In this document: positions 25,682 through 39,289 of the stretch, piece by piece
How the letters are laid out: each line of letters opens with the position of its first letter
Numbering within the stretch: position 1 is the stretch's first letter
DNA from: Rhizobium sp. WYCCWR10014
GTDB lineage: Bacteria; Pseudomonadota; Alphaproteobacteria; Rhizobiales; Rhizobiaceae
Direction: 5' to 3'
NCBI RefSeq assembly: GCF_001657485.1
Contig: NZ_LXFU01000029.1
Span: 372,001-436,000, forward strand
Length of the DNA: 64,000 bases
Position numbers and translations under genes: made by a program
Notes under the pieces: generated by a model
Database searches by the model: none
What the model saw: the letters and a program-made list of their open reading frames with translations, nothing else
Told to the model about the DNA's origin: nothing

Positions 25682-26077
25682 ATGGCGAACGTGACAAATA
25701 ACCGGCCCCTATCGCCGCATCTGCAAATCTACAAACCTATTCCCACCATGGTCATGTCCATCGTCCACCGCATTACCGGTGGCGCGCTCTACGTCGGCAC
25801 GCTGCTCGTCGCCTGGTGGCTGATCGCGGCGGCAAGCGGCCAGGGCTCCTATGACTGGGTCAACTGGGTGCTCGGCAGCCTGCTCGGAAAGCTCGTGCTT
25901 CTCGGCTATACTTGGGCGCTGCTGCACCACATGCTCGGCGGCTTCCGCCACTTCATGTGGGATCTCGGCTATGGCTTCGGGAAAGAATTCTCGACCAAGC
26001 TCGCCATCGCCAACATCATCGGGTCGCTCTGTCTGACCGTGCTGGTCTGGGTGATCGGCTTCCTCATTCGCTTCTGA
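25682..26077 (+). CDS. sdhC: Succinate dehydrogenase cytochrome b556 subunit
   Basis: 131 residues, membrane anchor of complex [22 protein letters not shown] and [14 protein letters not shown] are characteristic; the heme-ligand region [13 protein letters not shown] follows. Three membrane helices are visible. The start at 25682 has a GAGG site; the upstream in-frame ATG at 25637 gives a non-family extension. It is the first gene of sdhCDAB. Confidence 0.95.
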   Translation: MANVTNNRPLSPHLQIYKPIPTMVMSIVHRITGGALYVGTLLVAWWLIAAASGQGSYDWVNWVLGSLLGKLVLLGYTWALLHHMLGGFRHFMWDLGYGFGKEFSTKLAIANIIGSLCLTVLVWVIGFLIRF

Positions 26078-26087
26078 AGGTCCTCTC

Positions 26088-26468
26088 ATGGATATGCGCA
26101 CCCCCCTCGGCAAGGTTCGCGGGCTCGGCTCCGCCAAGGAAGGAACGGATCATTTCTGGCGCCAGCGGCTGACGGCCGTCGCCAATGTTCCGCTGATCCT
26201 CTTCTTCGTCTTCTTCATGCTCGCCTATGCCGGCTCGCCCTATGCGGAGGTGGTTCGCGCCTTGTCGAACCCCTTTGTCGCGGTTGTCATGGGGCTGATG
26301 GTGATCTCCGGCGTCATTCATATGAAGCTCGGCATGCAGGTCATCATCGAGGATTATGTGCACGGCGAGTTCGGCAAGATCGTTCTCCTGATGCTGAACA
26401 CGTTCTTTGCGATCCTGATTGCCGGCCTCTGTCTCTTCGCCATTCTGAAAATCGCATTCGTAGGATAA
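26088..26468 (+). CDS. sdhD: Succinate dehydrogenase membrane anchor subunit
   Basis: 126 residues with three hydrophobic helices. [20 protein letters not shown] at the N-terminus is typical for alphaproteobacterial SdhD; the helix with [17 protein letters not shown] contains the likely heme/quinone-site residues. It starts 10 nt after sdhC. Confidence 0.95.
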   Translation: MDMRTPLGKVRGLGSAKEGTDHFWRQRLTAVANVPLILFFVFFMLAYAGSPYAEVVRALSNPFVAVVMGLMVISGVIHMKLGMQVIIEDYVHGEFGKIVLLMLNTFFAILIAGLCLFAILKIAFVG

Positions 26469-26474
26469 GCTGAC

Positions 26475-28316
26475 ATGGCACCGACTTCACCCGCCCAGAA
26501 TGGCAAGGCCTACAAGTATGTCGATCACTCCTACGACGTGATAGTCGTCGGCGCCGGCGGCGCCGGGCTGCGCGCCACGCTCGGCATGGCCGAGCAGGGT
26601 TTCCGCACGGCCTGCATCACCAAGGTATTCCCGACCCGCTCGCATACGGTCGCGGCCCAGGGCGGCATCGCCGCTTCGCTGCGCAACATGACGCCGGATA
26701 GCTGGCAGTGGCACCTCTACGACACCGTCAAGGGTTCCGACTGGCTCGGCGACGTCGATGCCATGCAGTATCTCACCATGGAAGCGCCGAAGGCGGTCTA
26801 TGAGCTCGAGCATTACGGCGTGCCGTTCTCGCGCAACGAGGAAGGCAAGATCTATCAGCGCCCGTTCGGCGGCCACATGCAGAATTATGGCGAAGGCCCG
26901 CCGGTACAGCGCACCTGCGCCGTTGCCGACCGTACCGGCCACGCCATCCTGCATACGCTCTACGGCCAGTCGCTGCGCAACAATGCCGAGTTCTTCATCG
27001 AGTATTTTGCGCTCGACTTGATCATGTCGGAAGACGGCAGCCGCTGCACCGGCGTCGTCGCCTGGTGCCTCGATGACGGCACGATCCATCGCTTCGCCGC
27101 CAAGATGGTGGTGCTGGCAACCGGCGGCTACGGCCGCGCCTATTTCTCGGCAACATCAGCCCATACCTGCACCGGCGACGGCGGCGGCATGGTGGCGCGT
27201 GCCGGCCTGCCGCTGCAGGACATGGAATTCGTCCAGTTCCACCCGACCGGCATCTACGGTTCAGGCTGTCTGATCACTGAAGGCGCCCGCGGCGAGGGCG
27301 GCTACCTCGTCAACTCCGAGGGCGAGCGCTTCATGGAGCGCTACGCCCCTTCGGCCAAGGACCTTGCCTCGCGCGACGTCGTTTCGCGCTGCATGACACT
27401 GGAAATCCGTGAAGGCCGCGGCGTCGGCAAGGCGAAGGACCACATCTTCCTGCATCTCGACCACCTCGATCCGGCCGTTCTGCATGAACGCCTGCCGGGG
27501 ATTTCCGAGAGCGCCAAGATCTTCGCCGGCGTCGACGTCACGCGCGAGCCGATCCCGGTTCTACCAACCGTTCACTACAATATGGGCGGCATTCCGACGA
27601 ATTATTGGGGCGAAGTGCTGAACGCCGACAGTGCCAATCCGGAACGGATCATCCCCGGCCTGATGGCTGTCGGCGAAGCCGGCTGTGCCTCGGTGCACGG
27701 CGCCAACCGTCTCGGCTCCAACTCGCTGATCGACCTCGTGGTCTTCGGCCGCGCCGCGGCGATCCGTGCCGGCGAGGTCATCGACCGCGCAGCGCCGATC
27801 CCGCATCTCAACGTCGCAGCCTGCGACAAGATCATGGACCGCTTCGACGGTCTGCGTCATGCCAGCGGCGGCACGCCGACGGCGGAACTGCGCGAGAAGA
27901 TGCAGCGCGCCATGCAGGAAGACGCTGCTGTCTTCCGCACGCAGGAATCGCTGGAATCCGGTTGCCAGCGCATCTCGGCAATCTGGGGCGAGATGAAGGA
28001 CATCAAGGTCACCGACCGCTCGATGATCTGGAACTCGGACCTCGTGGAAACGCTTGAGCTGCAGAACCTGATGGCCAACGCCATCACGACGATCTATGGC
28101 GCCGAGGCCCGCAAGGAGAGCCGCGGTTCGCATGCCCGCGAAGACTATACCGAGGGTGCATTCGCCGGCCGCGACGACGTCAACTGGCGCAAGCACACGC
28201 TCGCCTGGGTCAACGAGGCCGGCGACGTCAAACTCGACTACCGGCCGGTTCACACCGAGCTCATTGCCGAAGGCATCGATCCGCACAAGATCGAGCCGAA
28301 GGCTCGCGTGTACTGA
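26475..28316 (+). CDS. sdhA: Succinate dehydrogenase flavoprotein subunit
   Basis: 613 residues. It oxidises succinate to fumarate. FAD-binding [12 protein letters not shown], the covalent FAD histidine in [15 protein letters not shown], and the active-site segment [20 protein letters not shown] are all present, with the C-terminal HAREDYTEG motif. Length is normal. It lies between sdhD (6 nt away) and sdhB. Confidence 0.97.
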   Translation: MAPTSPAQNGKAYKYVDHSYDVIVVGAGGAGLRATLGMAEQGFRTACITKVFPTRSHTVAAQGGIAASLRNMTPDSWQWHLYDTVKGSDWLGDVDAMQYLTMEAPKAVYELEHYGVPFSRNEEGKIYQRPFGGHMQNYGEGPPVQRTCAVADRTGHAILHTLYGQSLRNNAEFFIEYFALDLIMSEDGSRCTGVVAWCLDDGTIHRFAAKMVVLATGGYGRAYFSATSAHTCTGDGGGMVARAGLPLQDMEFVQFHPTGIYGSGCLITEGARGEGGYLVNSEGERFMERYAPSAKDLASRDVVSRCMTLEIREGRGVGKAKDHIFLHLDHLDPAVLHERLPGISESAKIFAGVDVTREPIPVLPTVHYNMGGIPTNYWGEVLNADSANPERIIPGLMAVGEAGCASVHGANRLGSNSLIDLVVFGRAAAIRAGEVIDRAAPIPHLNVAACDKIMDRFDGLRHASGGTPTAELREKMQRAMQEDAAVFRTQESLESGCQRISAIWGEMKDIKVTDRSMIWNSDLVETLELQNLMANAITTIYGAEARKESRGSHAREDYTEGAFAGRDDVNWRKHTLAWVNEAGDVKLDYRPVHTELIAEGIDPHKIEPKARVY

Positions 28317-28334
28317 TCTCAAGAGGAACCGGAC

Positions 28335-29114
28335 ATGGTTGAACTCGCTCTCCCCAAGAATTCTCAGATGCGCGAAGGCAAGGTCTGGCCGAAGCCGGCG
28401 GGTGCCAAGAACACCCGCGAATTCCGCGTCTACCGCTGGAGCCCGGATGACGGTCAGAACCCGTCGATCGACACCTTCTACATCGATGTCGACGATTGCG
28501 GGCCGATGGTGCTCGACGGTTTGCTCTACATCAAGAACAAGATCGACCCGACGCTGACGCTGCGCCGTTCCTGTCGCGAGGGCATCTGCGGCTCCTGCGC
28601 GATGAATATCGACGGCACGAACACGCTCGCCTGCACCAAGGGCCTCGACGATATCAAGGGTGCGGTGAAGATCTATCCGCTGCCGCATCTGCCCGTCGTC
28701 AAGGATCTGGTTCCCGACCTCACCAACTTCTATGCCCAGCATCGTTCGATCGAGCCATGGCTGAAGACGGTGTCGCCGGCGCCGGCCAAGGAGTGGAAGC
28801 AGAGCCACGAGGACCGGCAGAAGCTCGACGGCCTCTATGAATGCATCCTCTGCGCCTGCTGCTCGACCTCCTGTCCGAGCTACTGGTGGAACGGCGACCG
28901 CTATCTCGGTCCGGCCGTTCTGCTGCAGGCCTATCGCTGGCTGATCGATTCCAGAGACGAGGCGACCGGCGAGCGGCTCGACAATCTCGAGGATCCGTTC
29001 CGTCTCTATCGCTGCCATACGATCATGAACTGCGCGCAGACCTGCCCGAAGGGCCTCAACCCGGCCAAGGCGATCGCCGAAATCAAGAAGATGATGGTCG
29101 AGCGCCGGGTTTGA
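28335..29114 (+). CDS. sdhB: Succinate dehydrogenase iron-sulfur subunit
   Basis: 259 residues. The 2Fe-2S ligands lie in [16 protein letters not shown]; the 4Fe-4S and 3Fe-4S ligands are in [16 protein letters not shown] and [17 protein letters not shown]. It passes electrons from SdhA to quinone. Its stop overlaps the start of a possible small ORF (TTGA). Confidence 0.97.
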   Translation: MVELALPKNSQMREGKVWPKPAGAKNTREFRVYRWSPDDGQNPSIDTFYIDVDDCGPMVLDGLLYIKNKIDPTLTLRRSCREGICGSCAMNIDGTNTLACTKGLDDIKGAVKIYPLPHLPVVKDLVPDLTNFYAQHRSIEPWLKTVSPAPAKEWKQSHEDRQKLDGLYECILCACCSTSCPSYWWNGDRYLGPAVLLQAYRWLIDSRDEATGERLDNLEDPFRLYRCHTIMNCAQTCPKGLNPAKAIAEIKKMMVERRV

Positions 29115-29323
29115 TCAGCGCGCATACCGATGGCGGAATCGACGGCTTCGATCCCGAAGCCGTGGCCTATATCAGGTTGGCTCGTGCAATCCTTCTGCAG
29201 GACGCTCCTGAGCGATATTCCGAGACATTGCGCGAATTTGACAGGGATCCTGACAAAGATGAACTCGGGCAACACCTTGCTGACAAATTCTGTGTGCAGG
29301 AAGTTTTGCAGCGGGACAGTTGA
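29111..29323 (+). CDS. Possible small protein coupled to sdhB
   Basis: 70 codons beginning with a TTG that overlaps the sdhB stop (TTGA). The product is acidic and helical-looking ([20 protein letters not shown], then [19 protein letters not shown]) with no membrane segment. Codon use is plausible for a gene but less GC-rich at third positions than sdhB. No ATG start exists in the frame. I do not recognise a family. Confidence 0.4.
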   Translation: MISAHTDGGIDGFDPEAVAYIRLARAILLQDAPERYSETLREFDRDPDKDELGQHLADKFCVQEVLQRDS

Positions 29324-29459
29324 ACTGTATCGTTTTTCGGTTAGTTGTTGTCACGGGCAATTTATGCAGCGCGACTTGATTAACCAAATCGAATTACGAT
29401 AATCGGACTTGTCTCACGCCCGTTTCTCTACGGCGATGGCCGAATTCAGGAGTATGATG

Positions 29460-29975
29460 ATGCAGTTGCGATATGCGATGACAGGTCTGGTGGTGGTTCT
29501 GTCGCTAGCCGGTTGTCAGCGTACGGCATATGATTACAGCTCCAACGCCAGTGCCGGCCCGGCGCCGTTGACGGCGCAGCCGGTGCCCTCGGTGCAGGGT
29601 GGGCAGCTTCCGCCGCCGACCGGCAGTTCGCAGTTTCCGGCCGCGCCGACGACGACGGCGCCGATGCCGGGCGCTCAGCCCGGCGCAATGGCCGCGAATG
29701 CGCTCGATATCACCAAGGAATCGATGGTCGGCAGCTGGCGTGTCAACGGCAGTTGCGACATGTTCCTGACGCTCACCAATCTCGGCAGCGGTTCGCGCGG
29801 CGGAACGCGTGGCTGCGTCGGCGAGTTGACGGCGATGGGCTCCTGGGAGGTCGCCGGCAAGCAGGTGCTGCTCAAGGACCGCTCGGGCAACCAGCTCGGC
29901 AGCGTCTACAAGACGGCCGACAATCGCTTTGAGGGACAGACGAGCACAGGCCAGTCGATCAGCCTCAGCCGGTAA
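29460..29975 (+). CDS. Omp19-like outer membrane lipoprotein with protease-inhibitor (Inh) fold
   Basis: 171 residues. The lipobox is clear: [14 protein letters not shown] Pro/Ala/Gln-rich spacer of about 65 residues is followed by a C-terminal domain ([20 protein letters not shown] ... [14 protein letters not shown]) like the AprI/Inh metalloprotease-inhibitor domain of Brucella Omp19. Three ATGs occur in a row; 29460 is 7 nt from AGGAG and is preferred. Confidence 0.85.
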   Translation: MQLRYAMTGLVVVLSLAGCQRTAYDYSSNASAGPAPLTAQPVPSVQGGQLPPPTGSSQFPAAPTTTAPMPGAQPGAMAANALDITKESMVGSWRVNGSCDMFLTLTNLGSGSRGGTRGCVGELTAMGSWEVAGKQVLLKDRSGNQLGSVYKTADNRFEGQTSTGQSISLSR

Positions 29976-30022
29976 ATGTTCCGGCGGGTCTCCGCCGTTG
30001 ACTGACAGGCGGACATGCCCTC

Positions 30023-31186
30023 ATGCAACCAATGCCGGATTATGCGCTCAGCGTCTGCGAACAGCTTAAAGCGCTGACCGCATCGGGCGCGCTCCAGGTC
30101 GATTCCGCCCAGATGGACGTGGCAAAGAGCCTCGACCGGGTGCTCGCCGGGCTGAAGCGGCGGCGACCGGCGGCAAAGTCGAGCGCGCTCGGCTGGATGT
30201 TTGCCGCCAAGAAGAAATCCGGCGACGGCATCAAGGGTCTTTATATCCACGGCAGCGTCGGGCGCGGCAAGACCATGCTGATGGACATGTTTTTCGCCAT
30301 GGCGCCATGCAGGAAGAAACGCCGGGCGCATTTCCACGAATTCATGGCAGATGTGCATAACCGCATCGCGGCGCACCGGCTGAAGCTCAAGAACGGCGAG
30401 ACGAGGCAGGCCGATCCGATGCCGCCGGTCGCCGCAGCGCTCTACGACGAGGCAGAACTGCTCTGCTTCGACGAGTTCACGGTGACCGACATCGCCGATG
30501 CGATGATCCTGTCGCGGCTGTTCTCCGAGCTTTTCGCGCGCGGATGCGTGCTGGTCGCGACCTCGAACGTCGAGCCCGACAATCTCTACATGGATGGTCT
30601 CAATCGCGGCCTGTTCCTGCCGTTCGTCGCATTGCTCAAGCAGCATGTCGATGTCGCCACCCTGGATTCGCCGACCGACTACCGGATGGAGAAGCTGAGC
30701 AGTCAGCCGGTCTATCTGGTGCCGATCAACGAGCATAACGACATGGCGATGGATGCGTCCTGGACGCAGGCGCTGCATGGGCGCAAGGCGCAGCCGCTGG
30801 ATATTCCGATGAAGGGGCGCCACATCCATGTGCCGCTGGCCGTCGACCGCATGGCGCGGTTCTCTTTCGCCGATCTCTGCGACAAGCCGCTCGGGGCGGT
30901 CGACTTCCTGGCCATTGCCGAACGTTTCGATACGGTCTTCGTCGATCACGTTCCATTGCTCGGGCCGGAAAAGCGGAACCAGATCAAACGGTTCATCATT
31001 ATGGTCGATACGTTCTACGATCATGCCGTGCGGCTTTACATTTCCGCGGCGGCCATGCCGGAGGAATTGCTGCTGCACCGCCGGGGCACCGAGGGCTTCG
31101 AATTCGACCGCACGGCATCGCGCCTGTTCGAGATGCGCAGTGCGGAATATCTTGCGCTGCACCATGAAAAACGCGCCGCAGAGTAA
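30023..31186 (+). CDS. zapE: Cell division protein ZapE (AFG1-like ATPase)
   Basis: 387 residues, AAA-type ATPase linked to Z-ring stability in proteobacteria. It has Walker A GSVGRGKTMLMDMFF, Walker B LLCFDEFTVTDIADAM and VATSNVEPDNLY (sensor region). The N-terminal DYALSVCEQLKAL and FHEFMADVHNRI are typical. In many alphaproteobacteria this gene sits just upstream of mdh, as here. Confidence 0.93.
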   Translation: MQPMPDYALSVCEQLKALTASGALQVDSAQMDVAKSLDRVLAGLKRRRPAAKSSALGWMFAAKKKSGDGIKGLYIHGSVGRGKTMLMDMFFAMAPCRKKRRAHFHEFMADVHNRIAAHRLKLKNGETRQADPMPPVAAALYDEAELLCFDEFTVTDIADAMILSRLFSELFARGCVLVATSNVEPDNLYMDGLNRGLFLPFVALLKQHVDVATLDSPTDYRMEKLSSQPVYLVPINEHNDMAMDASWTQALHGRKAQPLDIPMKGRHIHVPLAVDRMARFSFADLCDKPLGAVDFLAIAERFDTVFVDHVPLLGPEKRNQIKRFIIMVDTFYDHAVRLYISAAAMPEELLLHRRGTEGFEFDRTASRLFEMRSAEYLALHHEKRAAE

Positions 31187-31205
31187 CAATTTGGTGACAG
31201 AATAA

Positions 31206-31221
31206 CTTACGTTTACGTAAG
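31206..31221. promoter_or_regulatory. Palindrome CTTACGTTTACGTAAG between zapE and mdh
   Basis: Perfect 6-bp arms with a TTTA centre, 20 nt after the zapE stop and followed by AATTTTTG. It could be a weak terminator of zapE. The core TTACG-N4-CGTAA also resembles operators of MerR-family LiuR-type regulators as I remember them, so it could be a control site for the mdh-suc operon. Confidence 0.45.
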
Positions 31222-31267
31222 AATTTTTGTATCTAAACGATTGAAAACGCTGCATCAAAAATAATGA

Positions 31268-32326
<1,059 letters not shown>

Positions 32327-32362
32327 TTGCTGGGCTGAAGTAATCGAAACAGGGATACACCC

Positions 32363-33556
<1,194 letters not shown>

Positions 33557-33575
33557 TTTTGAAGGATCTGAAAGA

Positions 33576-34478
33576 ATGTCTATTCTCGTCAATAAAGACA
33601 CCAAGGTCCTCGTTCAGGGGCTGACCGGCAAGACCGGCACGTTCCACACCGAACAGGCGCTTGCCTACTACGGCACCCAGATGGTCGGTGGTATCCATCC
33701 GAAGAAGGGTGGCGAAACCTGGACCGGCGCAAAGGGCGAAAGCCTGCCGATCTTCGCAACCGTTGCCGAGGGCAAGGAAAAGACCGGCGCCAACGCGACC
33801 GTCATCTATGTTCCGCCGGCAGGAGCCGCCGATGCGATCATCGAGGCGATCGACGCCGAGATCCCGTTCATCACCTGCATCACCGAAGGCATCCCGGTCA
33901 TGGACATGGTGCGGGTCAAGGCTCGCCTCGACCGCTCCAAGTCGCGCCTTCTCGGCCCTAACTGCCCGGGTATCCTGACGCCGGAAGAATGCAAGATCGG
34001 CATCATGCCGGGCTCGATCTTCCGCAAGGGTTCGGTCGGTATCGTTTCCCGCTCGGGCACGCTGACCTATGAAGCCGTGTTCCAGACCTCCAACGAAGGT
34101 CTCGGCCAGACGACGGCCGTCGGCATCGGCGGCGACCCGGTCAAGGGCACCGAGTTCATCGACGTCCTGGAAATGTTCCTGGCCGACGAAGCCACCCAGT
34201 CGATCATCATGATCGGTGAAATCGGTGGTGCAGCCGAAGAAGACGCAGCGCAGTTCCTCAAGGACGAAGCCAAGAAGGGCCGCAAGAAGCCAATGGCCGG
34301 CTTCATTGCCGGCCGTACGGCGCCGAAGGGCCGCACCATGGGCCATGCCGGTGCTGTGGTTTCCGGCGGCAAGGGCGATGCGGAATCGAAGATCGCGGCG
34401 ATGGAATCGGCGGGCATCAAGGTATCGCCCTCTCCGGCCCGCCTCGGCAAGACGCTGGTTGAAGTCCTCAAGGGCTAA
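33576..34478 (+). CDS. sucD: Succinyl-CoA synthetase alpha subunit
   Basis: 300 residues. It carries the CoA-binding N-terminus ([17 protein letters not shown]), [18 protein letters not shown] and the phosphorylated active-site histidine in [16 protein letters not shown]. The start MSILVNKDT is preceded by GAAGGA. The earlier in-frame start lies within sucC. Confidence 0.97.
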   Translation: MSILVNKDTKVLVQGLTGKTGTFHTEQALAYYGTQMVGGIHPKKGGETWTGAKGESLPIFATVAEGKEKTGANATVIYVPPAGAADAIIEAIDAEIPFITCITEGIPVMDMVRVKARLDRSKSRLLGPNCPGILTPEECKIGIMPGSIFRKGSVGIVSRSGTLTYEAVFQTSNEGLGQTTAVGIGGDPVKGTEFIDVLEMFLADEATQSIIMIGEIGGAAEEDAAQFLKDEAKKGRKKPMAGFIAGRTAPKGRTMGHAGAVVSGGKGDAESKIAAMESAGIKVSPSPARLGKTLVEVLKG

Positions 34479-34492
34479 GCCACCTATATAGA

Positions 34493-34528
34493 CCGGGCGG
34501 AGGAACGGCATCTGCGCCTTCCGCCCGG
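34493..34528. repeat. Stem-loop between sucD and sucA
   Basis: CCGGGCGGA / TCCGCCCGG form a perfect 9-bp stem (about 11 with a G-T pair) 15 nt after sucD. No T-run follows. It may stabilise the sucCD transcript or reduce read-through into sucA. Confidence 0.5.
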
Positions 34529-34650
34529 CCTCGACAACACGAGACCAGCAGATGCGCCGCGGACAGGCGGCAATTGGAATGCGGCAGCCGGCCATCAAGC
34601 CGGCAAATTCATCAAAGTCAGGAGGCGGGCGGAAGCGTCCGCATATCACC

Positions 34651-37635
34651 ATGGCACGGCAAGAAGCCAACGAGCAGTTTCAGATCACCTCGTTTCTGGA
34701 TGGCGCCAACGCTGCCTATATCGAGCAGCTCTACGCGCGGTACGAAGAAGATCCGGCATCGGTCGACGATCAGTGGCGGTCCTTTTTCAAGGCGCTGGAG
34801 GAGGATCCCAGCGATGTGAAAAGGGCGGCCAAGGGCGCTTCCTGGCGCAAGAAGAACTGGCCGCTTCAGGCAAGCGGCGATCTGGTATCGGCTCTCGATG
34901 GCGACTGGGGCATCGTCGAGAAGGTGATCGAGACCAAGGTCAAGGCCAAGGCCGAAGCCCAGGGCAAGCCTGCCGACAGCACCGAGGTCCTGCAGGCGAC
35001 GCGCGATTCCGTGCGCGCCATCATGATGATCCGCGCCTACCGCATGCGCGGCCACCTGCACGCCAAGCTCGACCCGCTCGGCATCGCCGCTCCCGTCGAC
35101 GACTATCGCGAGCTCTCGGCGGAGAATTACGGCTTCACGCCCGCCGATTACGACCGCAAGATCTTCATCGACAACGTGCTCGGCCTGGAATACGCGACCA
35201 TCCGCGAGATGATCGAAATCCTCGAGCGCACCTATTGCTCGACGCTCGGCGTCGAATTCATGCATATCTCCAATCCGGAAGAGAAGGCCTGGATTCAGGA
35301 GCGCATCGAAGGACCGGACAAGGGTGTGGCCTTCACGCCGGAAGGCAAGAAGGCGATCCTTGCCAAGCTCGTCGAAGCCGAAGGCTACGAGCAGTTCCTC
35401 GACGTCAAGTTCAAGGGCACGAAACGTTTCGGCCTCGACGGCGGCGAATCGCTGATCCCGGCGCTGGAGCAGATCCTCAAGCGCGGCGGCCATCTCGGCC
35501 TCAAGGAAGCCGTGTTCGGCATGGCCCATCGCGGTCGCCTCAACGTGCTCTCCCAGGTCATGGGCAAGCCGCACCGGGCGATCTTCCACGAGTTCAAGGG
35601 CGGCTCGGCCGCTCCCGATGAGGTCGAAGGCTCGGGCGACGTCAAGTACCATCTCGGCGCTTCCTCGGACCGCGAATTCGACGGCAACAAGATCCACGTT
35701 TCGCTGACGGCGAACCCGTCGCATCTCGAAATCGTCGATCCGGTCGTCATGGGCAAGGCCCGCGCCAAGCAGGACATGAATGCCACCGTCTGGGACGGCG
35801 ACATCATCCCGCTTTCCGAACGCGCCAAGGTGCTGCCGCTGCTGATCCATGGCGACGCGGCCTTTGCCGGCCAGGGTGTCATTGCCGAAATCCTCGGCCT
35901 GTCCGGTCTGCGCGGTCACCGCGTCGCCGGCACCATGCATGTGATCATCAACAACCAGATCGGTTTCACGACCAACCCGGCCTTCTCGCGCTCGTCGCCT
36001 TATCCGTCCGACGTCGCCAAGATGATCGAGGCGCCGATCCTGCACGTCAACGGCGACGATCCGGAAGCGGTGGTCTATGGGGCGAAGATCGCCACCGAAT
36101 TCCGCATGAAGTTCCACAAGCCGGTCGTGCTCGACCTGTTCTGCTACCGCCGCTACGGCCACAATGAAGGCGACGAACCGTCCTTCACGCAGCCGAAGAT
36201 GTACAAGGTGATCCGCGCCCACAAGACCGTGCTGCAGCTCTATGCTGCCCGTCTCGTTGCCGAGGGCCTGCTCACCGACGGCGAAGTCGAGAAGATGAAG
36301 GCCGATTGGCGCGCCCATCTCGAACAGGAGTTCGAGGCCGGCCAGCACTACAAGCCGAACAAGGCCGACTGGCTGGACGGCGAGTGGTCGGGCCTGCGCA
36401 CTGCCGATAATGCCGACGAGCAGCGCCGCGGCAAGACCGCCGTGCCGATGAAGACGCTGAAGGAGATCGGCCGCAAGCTCTCCGAGATCCCCGCGGGCTT
36501 CAATGCGCACCGGACGATCCAGCGCTTCATGGAAAACCGCGCCAACATGATCGCCACCGGCGAGGGTATCGACTGGGCGATGGCCGAAGCGCTCTCGTTC
36601 GGCGCGCTCTGCGTCGAAGGCAGCAAGATCCGCCTGTCCGGCCAGGATTGCGAACGCGGCACCTTCTCGCAGCGTCACTCGGTTCTTTACGATCAGGAAA
36701 CCGAAGAGCGCTACATCCCGCTCGCCAATCTTTCGCCGACGCAAGGGCGCTACGAAGTCATCAATTCTATGCTTTCGGAAGAGGCCGTGCTCGGTTTCGA
36801 ATATGGCTATTCGCTTGCCCGCCCGAATGCGCTGACGCTCTGGGAAGCCCAGTTCGGCGATTTCGCCAATGGCGCGCAGGTGGTCTTCGACCAGTTCATC
36901 TCGTCGGGCGAACGCAAGTGGCTGCGCATGTCGGGCCTCGTCTGCCTGCTGCCGCACGGCTATGAAGGTCAGGGTCCGGAACACTCCTCGGCCCGCCTCG
37001 AGCGTTTCCTGCAGCTTTGCGCGGAAGACAACATGCAGGTCGCCAATGTCACGACGCCGGCGAACTACTTCCACATCCTGCGCCGGCAGCTGAAGCGCGA
37101 CTTCCGCAAGCCGCTGATCCTGATGACGCCGAAGTCGCTGCTGCGCCACAAGCGGGCGGTCTCCACACTTGCCGAAATGGCCGGCGAATCCGCCTTCCAT
37201 CGTCTGCTCTGGGACGATGCCGAAGTGATCAAGGACGGCCCGATCAAGCTGCAGAAGGACAACAAGATCCGCCGTGTCGTCATGTGCTCCGGCAAGGTCT
37301 ATTACGATCTTCTCGAAGAGCGTGAAAAGCGCGGCATCGACGACATCTATCTCTTACGCGTCGAGCAGCTCTATCCGTTCCCGGCAAAGGCGCTGATCAA
37401 CGAGCTGTCGCGCTTCCGCAATGCCGAGATGGTCTGGTGCCAGGAAGAGCCGAAGAACATGGGCGCCTGGTCGTTCATCGACCCCTTCCTCGAATGGGTG
37501 CTCGCCCATATCGACGCGAAGTATCAGCGCGTCCGTTATACCGGCCGTCCGGCCGCCGCCTCGCCGGCGACGGGCCTGATGTCCAAGCATCTGTCGCAGC
37601 TCGCCGCATTCCTCGAGGATGCATTGGGCGGTTAA
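34651..37635 (+). CDS. sucA: 2-Oxoglutarate dehydrogenase E1 component
   Basis: 994 residues. It decarboxylates 2-oxoglutarate using thiamine diphosphate and passes succinyl to E2. The family N-terminus SFLDGANAAYIEQLYARYEE, FGMAHRGRLNVL, and the TPP-binding region HGDAAFAGQGVIAEILGL with NNQIGFTTNP are present, as is the C-terminal WCQEEPKNMGAW. I chose MARQEANEQF at 34651; a frame open from 34552 adds 33 residues unlike the family. A strong AGGAGG lies about 27 nt upstream, so the spacing is unusual. Confidence 0.97.
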   Translation: MARQEANEQFQITSFLDGANAAYIEQLYARYEEDPASVDDQWRSFFKALEEDPSDVKRAAKGASWRKKNWPLQASGDLVSALDGDWGIVEKVIETKVKAKAEAQGKPADSTEVLQATRDSVRAIMMIRAYRMRGHLHAKLDPLGIAAPVDDYRELSAENYGFTPADYDRKIFIDNVLGLEYATIREMIEILERTYCSTLGVEFMHISNPEEKAWIQERIEGPDKGVAFTPEGKKAILAKLVEAEGYEQFLDVKFKGTKRFGLDGGESLIPALEQILKRGGHLGLKEAVFGMAHRGRLNVLSQVMGKPHRAIFHEFKGGSAAPDEVEGSGDVKYHLGASSDREFDGNKIHVSLTANPSHLEIVDPVVMGKARAKQDMNATVWDGDIIPLSERAKVLPLLIHGDAAFAGQGVIAEILGLSGLRGHRVAGTMHVIINNQIGFTTNPAFSRSSPYPSDVAKMIEAPILHVNGDDPEAVVYGAKIATEFRMKFHKPVVLDLFCYRRYGHNEGDEPSFTQPKMYKVIRAHKTVLQLYAARLVAEGLLTDGEVEKMKADWRAHLEQEFEAGQHYKPNKADWLDGEWSGLRTADNADEQRRGKTAVPMKTLKEIGRKLSEIPAGFNAHRTIQRFMENRANMIATGEGIDWAMAEALSFGALCVEGSKIRLSGQDCERGTFSQRHSVLYDQETEERYIPLANLSPTQGRYEVINSMLSEEAVLGFEYGYSLARPNALTLWEAQFGDFANGAQVVFDQFISSGERKWLRMSGLVCLLPHGYEGQGPEHSSARLERFLQLCAEDNMQVANVTTPANYFHILRRQLKRDFRKPLILMTPKSLLRHKRAVSTLAEMAGESAFHRLLWDDAEVIKDGPIKLQKDNKIRRVVMCSGKVYYDLLEEREKRGIDDIYLLRVEQLYPFPAKALINELSRFRNAEMVWCQEEPKNMGAWSFIDPFLEWVLAHIDAKYQRVRYTGRPAAASPATGLMSKHLSQLAAFLEDALGG

Positions 37636-37650
37636 AACAAGGGGGGCGCA

Positions 37651-37959
37651 ATGGCTTATTTCTTTCTGAGACTGCAGCCGCCGCGCCCCACTTTCCCGCA
37701 TGACGGGACCGGGGAGGAAATGGCCGCGATGAAACGCCATGTCGAATACTGGCATCGGCACGCCCTTGCGGGATCGGCGATCATCGTCGGCCCCGTCTTC
37801 GAGGGTGAAGGCGCCCGGGGCATGGCGATCGTCGAGGTCGAGGATCAGGCGGCGGCGCAGGTTCTTGCCGACGGCGATCCGATCATCGCTTCCGGCTTCG
37901 GTTTCCGCTTCGATATCCTGCCGATGCCCTCGATCATCTCGCGGCCGCCCGCCGTCTGA
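37651..37959 (+). CDS. YciI-like protein
   Basis: 102 residues, ferredoxin-like small protein of the YciI group (YFFLRLQPPRPTF, then MKRHVEYWHRHALAGSAIIV, and FEGEGARGMAIVEVEDQAAA). Members often have an unknown enzymatic role. It starts 15 nt after sucA and is followed 39 nt later by the E2 gene, so it is transcribed with the dehydrogenase complex. Confidence 0.75.
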   Translation: MAYFFLRLQPPRPTFPHDGTGEEMAAMKRHVEYWHRHALAGSAIIVGPVFEGEGARGMAIVEVEDQAAAQVLADGDPIIASGFGFRFDILPMPSIISRPPAV

Positions 37960-37998
37960 AACGTATAAACGAAAACACACGAAATCAGGATCTGAACA

Positions 37999-39276
<1,278 letters not shown>

Positions 39277-39289
39277 GGGAGCGCTTTCG

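Noticed and set aside
34618..37200. Very long open frame (860 codons) on the minus strand opposite sucA
   Set aside because: It is a codon-bias shadow: the plus strand encodes a complete, conserved SucA, and the antisense product has no recognisable family.
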